A stretch of 64,000 bases of DNA, from positions 1 to 64,000 of the forward strand of contig CAYIHX010000013.1 of assembly GCA_964363305.1 (NCBI GenBank). Direction: 5' to 3'. Made by a program: the position numbers and the translations under genes. Below the pieces are notes generated by a model. It did no database searches and was not told where the DNA came from. It saw only the letters and a list, made by a program, of their open reading frames with translations. This document shows positions 8,941 through 18,469 of this stretch, one piece after another. Source of the stretch: CAYIHX01 sp964363305. GTDB taxonomy: Bacteria > Bdellovibrionota > UBA1018. The first letter of the stretch is position 1; each line of letters opens with the position of its first letter.

Positions 8941-11175
8941 TTAGAGCACCTTAGCCATGTTCGACAAGGCTTTGATCACCGTAAATCGATCTGAATGGAC
9001 GATCCAATTCGCCTTGGTGCCCGTTAGCCAGAGCACGATATGTGGGGCATCAAACACACCCGCTGGAACCTTCGCGAATCGCAATACGTATGCGAATGCA
9101 CCGAGTAGAATCCCATCGCCCTTCAAAAAGCTCGGCAGTCCAAACTGACTCACCATCTCGAAAAGAAGCCCGCGATAGACCGGGAAGATGGCTTCGACTT
9201 CGTCAAAGGTCAAAATGTCATCTTTGTTGCGATCCACACGCTGAAAGATCCCTTCTGAGAAATGAAGGAAACCCACGAAACCATCCAAGTCGGCGGGCAT
9301 GAACTGACCTGCCGGCGACTTCTTGTCCTTTCCAGCCGCCATCAGGTAACCAATCATCAAGGACTTTCGCTCCGGCGTCAAAGTGCGGAAAAGATCGAGT
9401 AAAAATGGGAAACGCGAGAGGTAGTCTTCCGAGCGCCCCACTACTTCCCGCTTAAAACATTCGGGATCCAAAGTGGGTCGAGCGCCCTCGACGTTGTCGC
9501 CGAGGCGACAGATCTCTTGCAGATCTTCCGTCATTTTCGGAATCAAAGCCGAAAACGAAATGACGTTCAGAATATAATACACCCCTTCGGAGCGATCGAA
9601 ATTCGAATCCCCGTTCGAAGCCTCGACAAAGATATTGGCCTCCATGAAACGACCTTCGGCGAACTTCACGTTATCCTCGGCCTTCACCACTCCCAAGGCA
9701 TCGAGGATCTCCTCGAAGTCGCTGAAGATCATCGTGAACTGGTCGCGCGAAAGACGAATCGAACCGGAGTACGACTCGATCAGGTGCCCTAGCCCGTAAT
9801 CGATCAAACTCAGCATCGAGACATAACGAAGTGAATACGTCTCCAGGTCTCCGAAATGGACGCTCAGCTCATCACGCCAGTAAAGAGCCTTGTAAGTCTT
9901 CACGAGCCGGATCAAGCGACTCACCTCTTGCTTGGATGCATCGTCGTTGAGCGACGAGACGTAATCCTGAGCTGCCTGCTCGAACTCTGATCGGGTCAAT
10001 CCGTCAGGGCTCGCCTTCGACTCAACATAGATACTCTCAATGTGGGCCTGGGTCTTGCCGAGGGATTGCAGCAACCCAAAAATATAATCCACTGAGCGAT
10101 GCTCAATGCGATCCTTCAAACGACTTCTGAATAGTTTATTGATCGCGGGACGAAGGGCGGACTTCATCGCTGATTTAGGCAACGGCGTCCAACTCTCGGG
10201 CATGTCATCTATCGCTCGCTCAATATCAGCAACCGGGATCCCGCCCCCATGAAACTCAATAGACTCATGCAAGGACTTCTCGACCCTCTTCCCCAATTCA
10301 AGAAAATAGCGGATGGCTTCAGCGGTATTTTTCTTGGGATAGATATCCGCAGACGCGATGCCTAGAATCACCCCGCCGAAACTCCCCCCCATGTGAAAAA
10401 GTCGATTCCAGGCCCAATTCTCGATGACCTGGGCACTCCCTCCCATCATCACGACCTTAGCAGAGAACGCGAAATCCACGATCGCTGCCGGAAAGTCCCA
10501 GCCGAACAGCCGACCCAGATCATTGACGAGCACTCGAGCCTGCTCCTTGGGAAACGGAAGATTACCCGCAAACTTAAAGGCGCCCTGGAAATTTTTAGCG
10601 GCAAGGATCATTGCGTCAGCAAACGCAAGCAGGCTCTGGTAACCCCGATCTTGATGGTAACTGCGAACATTGGGAATGAGGCGAATCAGCTCACTCTTCA
10701 ACACCTTGACCATTTCGTGGACCCGATCAAATTCATCCGGAGTGATCGCCTCGCCACTCCCCCCGAACATAGAGGCCTTCATTGCGAACCCAGCCTGAAT
10801 GAGGGAAAATGGAATCTCCCGATCCGTGACCAGAAAATTTGAGATCAGCGCTCTGATGTCTTGTGGGGTATAGCTCGAACCATCGCCCGCAGACCCTTTC
10901 ACGAATCTGCGAAACATCCCCATGTTGTCGATGATGCAGTCAAAGGTCTCACCGGTGGCCCCTGGACTCAGCTCTCCTTTCACATAACTCTCGGCGGTCG
11001 GGCCCAGGTTATTCAGGCAACCTCCCCCCTCCCCCATCCCTAGGATCTTCTTTTCGAAGGGCTTTTCTCCGAACTGTCCGCACCCGGAAACCAGGGCCGA
11101 GAATGTCCCGATACACAAGAGAGCCATCAGACGACCGCTGAACTCTTTTCCGAAACCCTGATGATGAACTTTCAT
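8941..11175 (-). CDS. large lipoprotein with EF-hand calcium-binding motif
   Basis: The start at 11,175 is supported by GGAGGG nine bases upstream; a start five codons earlier lacks this. The N-terminus is a lipoprotein signal (MALLCIGTFSALVSGC), so the 744-residue protein should be lipid-anchored. It is rich in helices and has a canonical EF-hand loop near the C-terminus (DRNKDDILTFDE, with acidic ligands at positions 1, 3, 5 and 12). A degenerate EF-like segment (NGDSNFDRSEG) lies earlier. EF-hand pairs in bacterial surface proteins bind calcium for structure. No enzymatic motif is visible. The gene stands alone, oriented toward the secreted protein at 8,045. Confidence 0.75.
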   Translation of the reverse strand: MKVHHQGFGKEFSGRLMALLCIGTFSALVSGCGQFGEKPFEKKILGMGEGGGCLNNLGPTAESYVKGELSPGATGETFDCIIDNMGMFRRFVKGSAGDGSSYTPQDIRALISNFLVTDREIPFSLIQAGFAMKASMFGGSGEAITPDEFDRVHEMVKVLKSELIRLIPNVRSYHQDRGYQSLLAFADAMILAAKNFQGAFKFAGNLPFPKEQARVLVNDLGRLFGWDFPAAIVDFAFSAKVVMMGGSAQVIENWAWNRLFHMGGSFGGVILGIASADIYPKKNTAEAIRYFLELGKRVEKSLHESIEFHGGGIPVADIERAIDDMPESWTPLPKSAMKSALRPAINKLFRSRLKDRIEHRSVDYIFGLLQSLGKTQAHIESIYVESKASPDGLTRSEFEQAAQDYVSSLNDDASKQEVSRLIRLVKTYKALYWRDELSVHFGDLETYSLRYVSMLSLIDYGLGHLIESYSGSIRLSRDQFTMIFSDFEEILDALGVVKAEDNVKFAEGRFMEANIFVEASNGDSNFDRSEGVYYILNVISFSALIPKMTEDLQEICRLGDNVEGARPTLDPECFKREVVGRSEDYLSRFPFLLDLFRTLTPERKSLMIGYLMAAGKDKKSPAGQFMPADLDGFVGFLHFSEGIFQRVDRNKDDILTFDEVEAIFPVYRGLLFEMVSQFGLPSFLKGDGILLGAFAYVLRFAKVPAGVFDAPHIVLWLTGTKANWIVHSDRFTVIKALSNMAKVL

Positions 11176-11304
11176 CGTCGTTCCCTCCATGCGAACTTCG
11201 ACCCTTTACTACAAAAGCTATTTAATAAAGCGTAATGCTCGTCGGCATTGAATGCAAAGCACTGAAATAGAAGTGGAATCGGCAAATTTTGCCGCAAATA
11301 AAAA

Positions 11305-11330
11305 CCCCCGACGAATCGCTTCGCCGGGGG
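11305..11330 (-). terminator. rho-independent terminator of the subtilase gene
   Basis: GC-rich hairpin, CCCCCGACGAA/TTCGCCGGGGG with one mismatch and a TCGC loop. On the minus strand a T-rich tail follows (complement of AAATAAAAA). It lies about 30 bases past the stop of the protease gene. Confidence 0.8.
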
Positions 11331-11360
11331 CAGTGGTTGGTTGGAAAAAAACTAACGATG

Positions 11361-13502
11361 TTACTGAGAGGTGCTAACCAACAGCGCAAAAGGCTGCTTG
11401 CCACCCTTGCCCATGGGAACACTGGTACCCTTGACGACCAGGCGATAATGCCCTGACGGCAAACCGGAGATCTCGAGCATCTCGGAATTATTTACCGAGT
11501 CATTTTTCTCGAGCACGACTCTCGTCCCTTCCAGCAAACGAAGATCGAGATTGTTCACAAGCGTTCGAGCCGCCGATACGGCGCCCGGAGCATCCGTATA
11601 GCTTAAGGTTGCCCGGATGGACCCACCGTTCGGCAGAGTCACGTCAACTCCCCGCTCTTCTCCCGTCGAAAGACCCTTTCGATCATCAACGATCGAAGCA
11701 TCTTCCGGCAAACTCGTTGCGGCACTCACATCGACGCGACCATACCCCTCATGCACGTTCGGACGGCGAGTGTCATATTCCCGAGCTCCCCCGTCGAGCG
11801 TGTATTGCCCGGGAAACAGATCGAAGCTGGTATGAATCAACGTGGCCTTCACCAAAGCACCTGACGGCTGCGCCACGCCCCGATCGCGAACCAAGTACTG
11901 GCGCACCACGGTCGCCGCGCCCGCCGTCAATGGCGTCGCCATCGAAGTCCCGCCAGCATAAGCATAATCGGTCCCGTACTCACCCCAAAGGGCGCCAGCG
12001 GATTTATGCTTTGAACGAGTGCTGACGATGTTCGTGCCCGGAGCCACGATCTCAGGCTTGACTCGACCGTCGCGGGTCGGCCCCCGGGAACTAAATGCGG
12101 CCAAACCGTTCGGATTATCAGAAAGCCGATCAGATGCGATGGGCTCTACACCCCACTTGATCGTTCCATCTCGCAACTCGCTCAACTTCTTCTGAATCCC
12201 TCCCTCCAGGAGATAATTTTCGGAAGCACCCACGGTCAGGACGTTCTTCGCAGTACCTGGAGAGCAAACCGACCCCGTATCGATTCGACCGTCTTGATCC
12301 TTGTCCTCGCCGCTATTGCCGGCCGCGAAGAGCATCAACATGTCCGGATTATTCCAAAGATACTCATCCGCCGATCGAGCGAATGAATCGTACGCACCAA
12401 GATCGCGTGCGCTCCCCCAGGAATTTGAGTGAACACGAGCGCCCCGTTCAAAAGCCGATCCAGCAATCTTTTGGAAATCAGGTGAAAAATAGAGATTATT
12501 CATGATGGGAGACCAAAGCCCCACAACGTAAAACTCCGCTCCAGATGCTCCGCCACGAATCCTTCCCTCTGAACCTGCTCCTGAACTCACCACCGAACCT
12601 GAAACGTGAGTTCCATGCCCCTGCGGATCTTCCCAGCTCGTTGAGCCCATGCCGATCGCAAAGCCACCTTTCACTTGGGTCAGATCCGGATGAAGCGAGG
12701 AAATGCTACCGGTGTCCACGCCCGTATCCGCAATCGCAGCGACCTGCCCTTGGCCGGTGAGCCCCCGTTCCCAGGCGGAATTGAAATTCATGAGCTTAGT
12801 TCCGGTCTCAAAGCCTGTGTAGGTTGGAACGTCCGCCGCTTGAGGTCCGAGATCCTCGGTGAACATCGGCAAGTCGAAGGTTGTCATCACGGGCATGGCG
12901 TCGATCCACTCAACGCCTTCGATCTGGGCGATTTGTGAAACCACCGAACCTTCGGCGATCACGACCAAGTCGCTCTCTCCCTGACCCAAAATTTTTGTTC
13001 CTGGAAGCTGCCGAATCGCCTGCGCCACCCGTCCGCTTTCGTCCTTCTTCACAAGCGTAACCAAAAGCGGATCTTGCCCGGGAAAAAGCGTCTCTGAAAT
13101 TTTCCAGGAAGGTTCATACGGAACAACCGCTCGCACTGTCGGCACTGCGTCTTTCAAAAAACCGACATTTTCCGCCGTCCCTCGCACCAAGAGTGCATCG
13201 TCTGGCAAATACCGAATCGGTTCTACACCTCGAGCGGAAAGCACGGCGTGATCGTCCGAGCGGATGACATCCTTGAATTGAACGACATAATAACGGAGCG
13301 ACGCCGGTTTCGCCGCCAGGCTGCTCACTTGAGCAGTCGTAAGCACCGCCGAAGATTGGTCCTGCAAATAATACTGACCTGCCCTGAGCCTCAAAACCTC
13401 GCCCGCGGATGCGACTGAAAATGGAGTCAATGAGAGAAACAACATTCCAGCTATCCGAAGCACTTCACTGCGCGATCCCTTTGCCGATACATGACCGTTC
13501 AT
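11361..13502 (-). CDS. secreted subtilisin-like serine protease (S8 family)
   Basis: The ATG at 13,502 follows a GGGGGTG site, giving 713 residues. A TTG four codons upstream is less likely. A signal peptide is visible (LRIAGMLFLSLTPFSVASA). A propeptide-like region covers about 40-215. The catalytic domain has Asp259 in IADTGVD, His296 in GHGTHVSG, Asn396 in AAGNSG and Ser520 in GGTSMATP. After the catalytic domain comes a beta-rich C-terminal domain (LSYTDAPGA, NNLDLRL) like that of KP-43-type subtilases. It should be an exported protease maturing by propeptide removal; in a predatory lineage it could act on prey proteins, which is inference. It is followed by its own terminator. Confidence 0.93.
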   Translation of the reverse strand: MNGHVSAKGSRSEVLRIAGMLFLSLTPFSVASAGEVLRLRAGQYYLQDQSSAVLTTAQVSSLAAKPASLRYYVVQFKDVIRSDDHAVLSARGVEPIRYLPDDALLVRGTAENVGFLKDAVPTVRAVVPYEPSWKISETLFPGQDPLLVTLVKKDESGRVAQAIRQLPGTKILGQGESDLVVIAEGSVVSQIAQIEGVEWIDAMPVMTTFDLPMFTEDLGPQAADVPTYTGFETGTKLMNFNSAWERGLTGQGQVAAIADTGVDTGSISSLHPDLTQVKGGFAIGMGSTSWEDPQGHGTHVSGSVVSSGAGSEGRIRGGASGAEFYVVGLWSPIMNNLYFSPDFQKIAGSAFERGARVHSNSWGSARDLGAYDSFARSADEYLWNNPDMLMLFAAGNSGEDKDQDGRIDTGSVCSPGTAKNVLTVGASENYLLEGGIQKKLSELRDGTIKWGVEPIASDRLSDNPNGLAAFSSRGPTRDGRVKPEIVAPGTNIVSTRSKHKSAGALWGEYGTDYAYAGGTSMATPLTAGAATVVRQYLVRDRGVAQPSGALVKATLIHTSFDLFPGQYTLDGGAREYDTRRPNVHEGYGRVDVSAATSLPEDASIVDDRKGLSTGEERGVDVTLPNGGSIRATLSYTDAPGAVSAARTLVNNLDLRLLEGTRVVLEKNDSVNNSEMLEISGLPSGHYRLVVKGTSVPMGKGGKQPFALLVSTSQ

Positions 13503-13612
13503 AGTCACCCCCAAGTGATCCAGTGATTGAATGGGATGATGTTCAATTTGAAAAGGGGGTCAGTAAAATAAAGTTTCTTATATTTGCTTAGATATTAAGC
13601 CATCGCCGCGAC

Positions 13613-13708
13613 TCAGGAGAACGTCTGCGCAAGAATGACCAGTCCGGACAGGAAAATGAGCAACCCGAAAGCTAAGCCTAAAATCTCGACTGTTGAAAAC
13701 GTCACCAT
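13613..13708 (-). CDS. possible 31-aa membrane microprotein
   Basis: A short frame (ATG at 13,708; a GTG three codons upstream is possible) encodes a small polar N-terminus followed by a strongly hydrophobic stretch (EILGLAFGLLIFLSGLVIL) ending AQTFS. A single membrane-spanning helix of this quality is unusual by chance, but no strong ribosome site is present. The gap from 13,503 to 13,944 holds nothing else convincing: an antisense frame ending TPPEHQAMAAK (13,742-13,830, no ATG) and a weak plus-strand frame were seen. Confidence 0.3.
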   Translation of the reverse strand: MVTFSTVEILGLAFGLLIFLSGLVILAQTFS

Positions 13709-13944
13709 CTTCTTCACAGTGCCCAGCAAAAGCAGTTTTCATGCCAACATGCCCTCATTTGGCGGCCATCGCCTGATGCTCCGGTGGAGTCAAACTTCCT
13801 CCATAAACTCCCAGGTTTAGAGACTCAAAATTCCACCTCAAAACATCAACCTGTGCCGATGCTGAGCGTCAATCAAAGCAGAAAGTTCGGCACCAGTGAT
13901 ATTTCGGCCCTTCCCCATCGGGCCCCAAACGGCGATAAGACCCC

Positions 13945-15147
13945 ATGACCCGAGCTCAAAAGCGATCCCCTCTGGCTGTGATTTTCATCACCGTTCTTAT
14001 CGACCTGATTGGGTTTGGAATGGTCATCCCCCTCATCGGTCTCTACGGAAAACACTACGGGGCTTCTGGAATTCAGCTCGCCATTCTCGGCGGAACTTTT
14101 TCACTCATGCAGGCCTTCTTCGCTCCGCTCTGGGGTGCACTTTCTGATCGCGTTGGCCGACGCCCCGTTCTTCTCTTCTCACTTGCTGGCTCGACCGCCT
14201 CATATTTGATCTTCGCGCTTTCACCTACATACCTGTGGCTTCTCGTCTCCAGGACCGTGGGTGGCATCTTCGCCGCGAACATCTCAACCGCCCAAGCCTA
14301 TATTGCTGATATCACCCCCCCTGCGGAAAGAGCCCGAGGAATGGGCTTGATCGGCGCCGCTTTTGGAATCGGGTTCACGCTCGGGCCTCCATTGGGAGGG
14401 ATCGCCTCGGCCAAGCTCGGACTACCCGCGCCGGGGCTCATTGCAGCGGCCATCTGCGGCTCAAATCTTTTGCTGGCGTTCATCCGCTTGCCCGAGTCCC
14501 TGCCTCGGGAGAAAAGAGAAAAACCCAGACACCGCACCCACCCCTTACAGCCGCGCAGACTGTTGGAGATCCTCGCTCGAAAAGAACTCGGCTTTCTCTT
14601 GCTGGCCTTCTTCGCCGTCACCTTCGCCTTCTCAAATCTGGAGCAAACCTTCACGCTGCTCTTTCAAAATAAATTCGATTTCGAAACCGGCGACGCGGGA
14701 TACAAGGCGGGCCTCGTCCTCATGGTCACCGGCCTGCTTGGGGCGGTCATCCAGGGCGGCTTGATTCGTAAGTTGGTCTCGCGCTTCGGAGAAGCGAGCC
14801 TATTCATGGCCGGACTGGTCTTCAACTTCTTCACAATGGCAGTTTTTCCCTACATCCCCACGTATCCAATGTACTTTCTGCTCGGCATTCCCATGGCAAT
14901 CGGGAACGGGCTGGTGAATCCGACCTTAAGCGCCATGATCTCTAAAGCCGCCGATGAGCGAGAGCAGGGAGCTGTCATGGGTGTCTCTCAAGGCTTGAGC
15001 TCGCTTGCTCGCGCCATGGGGCCCTTCTGCGGGCTTCTTACTTTCGCGATCCAACCTCACTACCCCTATTGGATCGGGGCGAGTCTAACGCTCGTCACCC
15101 TGTTTAGTGGTATCCTATTTTTTCAAAGTCGACTTCAGCGCCGCTAA
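13945..15147 (+). CDS. MFS drug/metabolite exporter (DHA1/TetA-like)
   Basis: A 400-residue inner-membrane protein with about 12 hydrophobic segments. The loop between TM2 and TM3 has motif A (GALSDRVGRRPV). TM5 has a motif C-like GIGFTLGPPLGG, which marks antiporters of the DHA1 family. TetA-class proteins share the LIDLIGFGMVIPL start. The expected role is proton-coupled efflux of a drug or metabolite; the substrate cannot be read from sequence. The gene stands alone, and its 3' end overlaps the end of the convergent tex gene by 33 bases. Confidence 0.88.
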   Translation: MTRAQKRSPLAVIFITVLIDLIGFGMVIPLIGLYGKHYGASGIQLAILGGTFSLMQAFFAPLWGALSDRVGRRPVLLFSLAGSTASYLIFALSPTYLWLLVSRTVGGIFAANISTAQAYIADITPPAERARGMGLIGAAFGIGFTLGPPLGGIASAKLGLPAPGLIAAAICGSNLLLAFIRLPESLPREKREKPRHRTHPLQPRRLLEILARKELGFLLLAFFAVTFAFSNLEQTFTLLFQNKFDFETGDAGYKAGLVLMVTGLLGAVIQGGLIRKLVSRFGEASLFMAGLVFNFFTMAVFPYIPTYPMYFLLGIPMAIGNGLVNPTLSAMISKAADEREQGAVMGVSQGLSSLARAMGPFCGLLTFAIQPHYPYWIGASLTLVTLFSGILFFQSRLQRR

Positions 15148-17580
15148 TCCTGCAAACGCATTATTAAAAACCTGCTTCTGCTGCGGTCGCGGAGGAACCT
15201 TCGTCCCCGCGCCTGGGCGATAGTTACCCACGATTTTCGGAGGCTGGGGCATAGCCGCACGCGGTTGCTGCTGCGGGCGAACATCTTCCCTGTTCTGCTG
15301 CTGTTTCGGCGGCCGCGGGGAACGAGCCGCCGGTTGAGGCTTCTCAAGATAACCTGGGTTGCCAGGCAACCCCTTCATCGTAAACGAGATCTGCTTCTTC
15401 TCGAGATTGAGCTCGAGTACTTTGACCTGAACATGATCACCAGGGCTGACGAGTGAACGAGGATCTTTCACGAAGCGATCTGACAGCTGAGAAATGTGAA
15501 CGAGCCCATCCTGATGGACGCCCACATCAACAAATACGCCGAAATTGGTTACATTCGTAACGATGCCCGGGCAAATAAATCCGACCTGAAGATCTTTCAG
15601 CTCGAAAAGATCTTCGCGAAAACAGAAAGGAGTGAACTCCTCACGCGGGTCGCGCCCTGGCTTCGCGAGCTCGGACACGAGATCGCGAAAAGTGAATTCA
15701 CCCATTTTCTCTTCGAGTTCTTTCGCATTTCGGAGGGAATTTACGCCATCCCCGAGAAGATCTGAAAGCGTCAGTCCCTTCGAAGCACAGTACCCCTCAA
15801 GCATCTCATAACGCTCAGGATGCACACCCGTATTGTCGAGCGGGTTCACGCTCTCCGGAATGCGTAGAAAGCCAGCGGCCAGTTCAAAAGTTTTCTGGGA
15901 AAACCGCGACACTTCCAGCAAAGCAGGTCGCGATTTAAACAGCCCATGAGTCGATCGATGCTCCACGATCGACTTTGCCAAAGCAGGCCCGATCCCCGAT
16001 ACATGAGAAAGCAGGTGGTACGACGCGGTATTGAGATTCGCGCCAACCTGATTCACGCAGGAGTCGACCACGAAATCGAGCGATCGCTTCAGAGCGGGCT
16101 GGTTCACGTCATGCTGGTACTGACCCACTCCAATACTCTTCGGCTCAACCTTCACGAGTTCAGCCAGGGGATCCTGCAAGCGTCGAGCGATTGAAATCGC
16201 GCCTCGAATGGTGAGGTCGAGGTCGGCAAACTCCTCTCGAGCCGCCTCACTCGCGCTATAAACACTCGCGCCCGCTTCATTCACCAAAATCACGGGAATA
16301 TTGAGGCCCACTTCCTTCAAAGACTTTCTGATGAAAATCTCCGTCTCGCGACCCGCCGTACCATTTCCAACGGCAATCGCCTGAACAGGAATCTCATGAA
16401 CGCCCGCTAGCAGCACTGACTTGGCGTTCTCCTGATCTTTTTCGCTCTGCAGAAGCATGAGGCCACTCTTCAAGTACTTCCCTGAATCGTCGACCCAAGC
16501 CAATTTACAGCCGGATCGAATACCGGGATCAACACCCAACACAGCCCGAGGACCGAAAGGGGAAGCCAGCAGAAGCTTCTTCACATTTTCCGCGAAAACC
16601 TGAATCGCCATCTGATCGGCGACTTCTTTCAAAGACTTATGGGCTTCATTCTCAATACTGGGCAAAACATGGGCCCGGAGCGCGAGACGGGCGACTTTCT
16701 TCAAAACATCGGCTCCCGGAGATTCGCGAACCGTGCACGTAGCTGCCTCGAACTCATTGAGGAGATCGGCTTCATAGCCAAAGACTTGCCCCGCCGTCGG
16801 TGGCGTGCCCTGCTCCGTAAGCTCAGGCTTCGGCCCCAAAGAAAGCTTCAGCTCTTCTTCAATCCAGCCACGACGGATAGCGAGATAGCGGTGCGAATTT
16901 TCAGGCTTCATCAACGATGAAACCAGCTCATTGAAACTGAAGTAATTCTCGTATTTACTGTTCGCCTTCGCCTTCTCCGCTTTTGCGGAGATGAGATGCC
17001 CCGACTGAAGAACCGTCTCGCGCGCACGTTGCCGAAGCGACTGATCCTCGGAAACTCGTTCAATCAAGATATCAATTGCACCGTCGATAGCTGCCACGGC
17101 ATCGACGACGCCTTTCGTCTCATTGCGAAAGGTGAAAGCCCAAATATCAAGCGTCTGCCCCGGCTGCGGCACTTCTGTGCCATGCCCACAATTCCAAATC
17201 CAATCCGCAAGCGGAAGCAGGCCGGCCTCTTTTGCCATCGAGGCCTTCGATTTTCTTTTCTGCTTATAGGGAAGATAAAGATCTTCGAGCTGTTGAGGAT
17301 GAAACGTCGAAAGGATTTTTCCTTTGAGCTCATCCGTCAGTTTTCCCTGCTTCTCGATTTCAGCGACGATAAACGTCTGTCGTTGCACGAGCACATCGAA
17401 GCGCTCTTTACCCTCAAAAATATCCTGGACCACGACCTCATCCAGATTACCGGTCTGCTCCTTTCGATACCGCGCGATAAAGGGGATGGTGGAGCCATCA
17501 GCCGCCAGCTGCACCACTGCCTGAATCGACCGAAAGGAAACCTGAGGATGGGAACTCTGAAACCATGCTTCAAACGTCAT
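15115..17580 (-). CDS. tex: Tex family RNA-binding transcription accessory protein
   Basis: An 821-residue protein with the full Tex layout. It has an N-terminal helical region, a YqgF/RNase H-like domain (VLGVDPGIRSGCKLAWVD near 343), helix-hairpin-helix motifs (HVSGIGPALAKSIVEHR near 505) and an S1 domain (about 665-740, NVTNFGVFVDVGVHQDGLVH). A Pro/Gln/Arg-rich tail of about 75 residues at the C-terminus is longer than in typical Tex proteins and may be an extra RNA-binding tail. Tex proteins bind RNA and act with RNA polymerase in the cytoplasm. The gene is monocistronic, and its last 33 bases overlap the MFS gene on the other strand. Confidence 0.95.
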   Translation of the reverse strand: MTFEAWFQSSHPQVSFRSIQAVVQLAADGSTIPFIARYRKEQTGNLDEVVVQDIFEGKERFDVLVQRQTFIVAEIEKQGKLTDELKGKILSTFHPQQLEDLYLPYKQKRKSKASMAKEAGLLPLADWIWNCGHGTEVPQPGQTLDIWAFTFRNETKGVVDAVAAIDGAIDILIERVSEDQSLRQRARETVLQSGHLISAKAEKAKANSKYENYFSFNELVSSLMKPENSHRYLAIRRGWIEEELKLSLGPKPELTEQGTPPTAGQVFGYEADLLNEFEAATCTVRESPGADVLKKVARLALRAHVLPSIENEAHKSLKEVADQMAIQVFAENVKKLLLASPFGPRAVLGVDPGIRSGCKLAWVDDSGKYLKSGLMLLQSEKDQENAKSVLLAGVHEIPVQAIAVGNGTAGRETEIFIRKSLKEVGLNIPVILVNEAGASVYSASEAAREEFADLDLTIRGAISIARRLQDPLAELVKVEPKSIGVGQYQHDVNQPALKRSLDFVVDSCVNQVGANLNTASYHLLSHVSGIGPALAKSIVEHRSTHGLFKSRPALLEVSRFSQKTFELAAGFLRIPESVNPLDNTGVHPERYEMLEGYCASKGLTLSDLLGDGVNSLRNAKELEEKMGEFTFRDLVSELAKPGRDPREEFTPFCFREDLFELKDLQVGFICPGIVTNVTNFGVFVDVGVHQDGLVHISQLSDRFVKDPRSLVSPGDHVQVKVLELNLEKKQISFTMKGLPGNPGYLEKPQPAARSPRPPKQQQNREDVRPQQQPRAAMPQPPKIVGNYRPGAGTKVPPRPQQKQVFNNAFAGLAALKSTLKK

Positions 17581-17710
17581 TCGGGGCCCAGAATGGCTGG
17601 GAGCGGCCTCAACGTCAACGGAGACTTCGTTCGTGATACCCTCTCTTTATGAAACTTTATGAAAAAGCAGGCATATTAACTCAGTGCGCCAGTAGCATCA
17701 GGCCCTCAAA

Positions 17711-18469
17711 ATGAAAATTCGCCTCGTCTCTTGGAACATCCACAAGGGTTTTTCGCCATTCAACGGGCGTTTCGTCCTGGATGGCATCCGCGAACTGATC
17801 CGCCTCTCCAGGGCCGACCTGGTTTTCCTTCAGGAGGTTCAAGGCGAGCACACGGAAAAGAGCACTACGATCGAAGGGTGGCCAACCCAGGCCCAGTTCG
17901 AATTTCTAGCAGATCAAGTTTGGAGCCACTTCACCTATGGAAAGAATGCCATCTACCCGGCCGGCCATCACGGGAACGCGATCCTCAGTCATTTCCCGAT
18001 CGCAAGTTGGGAAAATATCGACCTCTCGGTTAGCAGACTCGAGAAGCGCGGAATGCTGCACGCCCGGGTAGTGGTGCCCGATACCCGAATTGATTTCGAC
18101 CTCTATTGCACCCACCTCAATCTGTTCGGCGGCGATCGAAAGATACAAGTCGACCGAATTACCCGTGAAATTCGAATGAGAAGTGGTGCGGAACGAGCCC
18201 TCATTCTCGCCGGAGATTTCAATGATTGGCGCGATCAGCTTCAGGACACGCTCGAGAAAAAACTGGGACTCCGCGAAGCCTTCAGAACACATCGAGGAGC
18301 GCTTGCCCGCACCTTCCCTAGTTTTGCGCCTATCCTGCCACTTGATCGAGTTTACTTGCGCGGTTTCGAGGTCTTGGCAACCACCCGCTCCGACCCACCT
18401 TCCCCGGCAGTTCACAGTGACCACCTCCCCCTGGAGGTGGACGCTTACCTCCGAGACCCCCGCTCGTAA
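17711..18469 (+). CDS. endonuclease/exonuclease/phosphatase (EEP) family hydrolase
   Basis: A 252-residue cytoplasmic-looking enzyme with the EEP motifs in order: SWNIHKG, FLQEVQ (the metal-binding Glu), GDFNDW and the C-terminal SDHLPL with the catalytic His. The fold covers AP endonucleases, sphingomyelinase-like and inositol phosphatases. The lack of a DNA-repair-specific insert and the size point to a general phosphodiesterase like those beside cardiolipin synthase genes, but the substrate is open. The 3' end overlaps the convergent membrane-protein gene by 25 bases. Confidence 0.85.
   Translation: MKIRLVSWNIHKGFSPFNGRFVLDGIRELIRLSRADLVFLQEVQGEHTEKSTTIEGWPTQAQFEFLADQVWSHFTYGKNAIYPAGHHGNAILSHFPIASWENIDLSVSRLEKRGMLHARVVVPDTRIDFDLYCTHLNLFGGDRKIQVDRITREIRMRSGAERALILAGDFNDWRDQLQDTLEKKLGLREAFRTHRGALARTFPSFAPILPLDRVYLRGFEVLATTRSDPPSPAVHSDHLPLEVDAYLRDPRS

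Noticed and set aside
13635..13820. 61-codon plus-strand frame in the gap before the MFS gene
   Set aside because: No ribosome site and no domain; the opposite strand carries a more convincing hydrophobic peptide.
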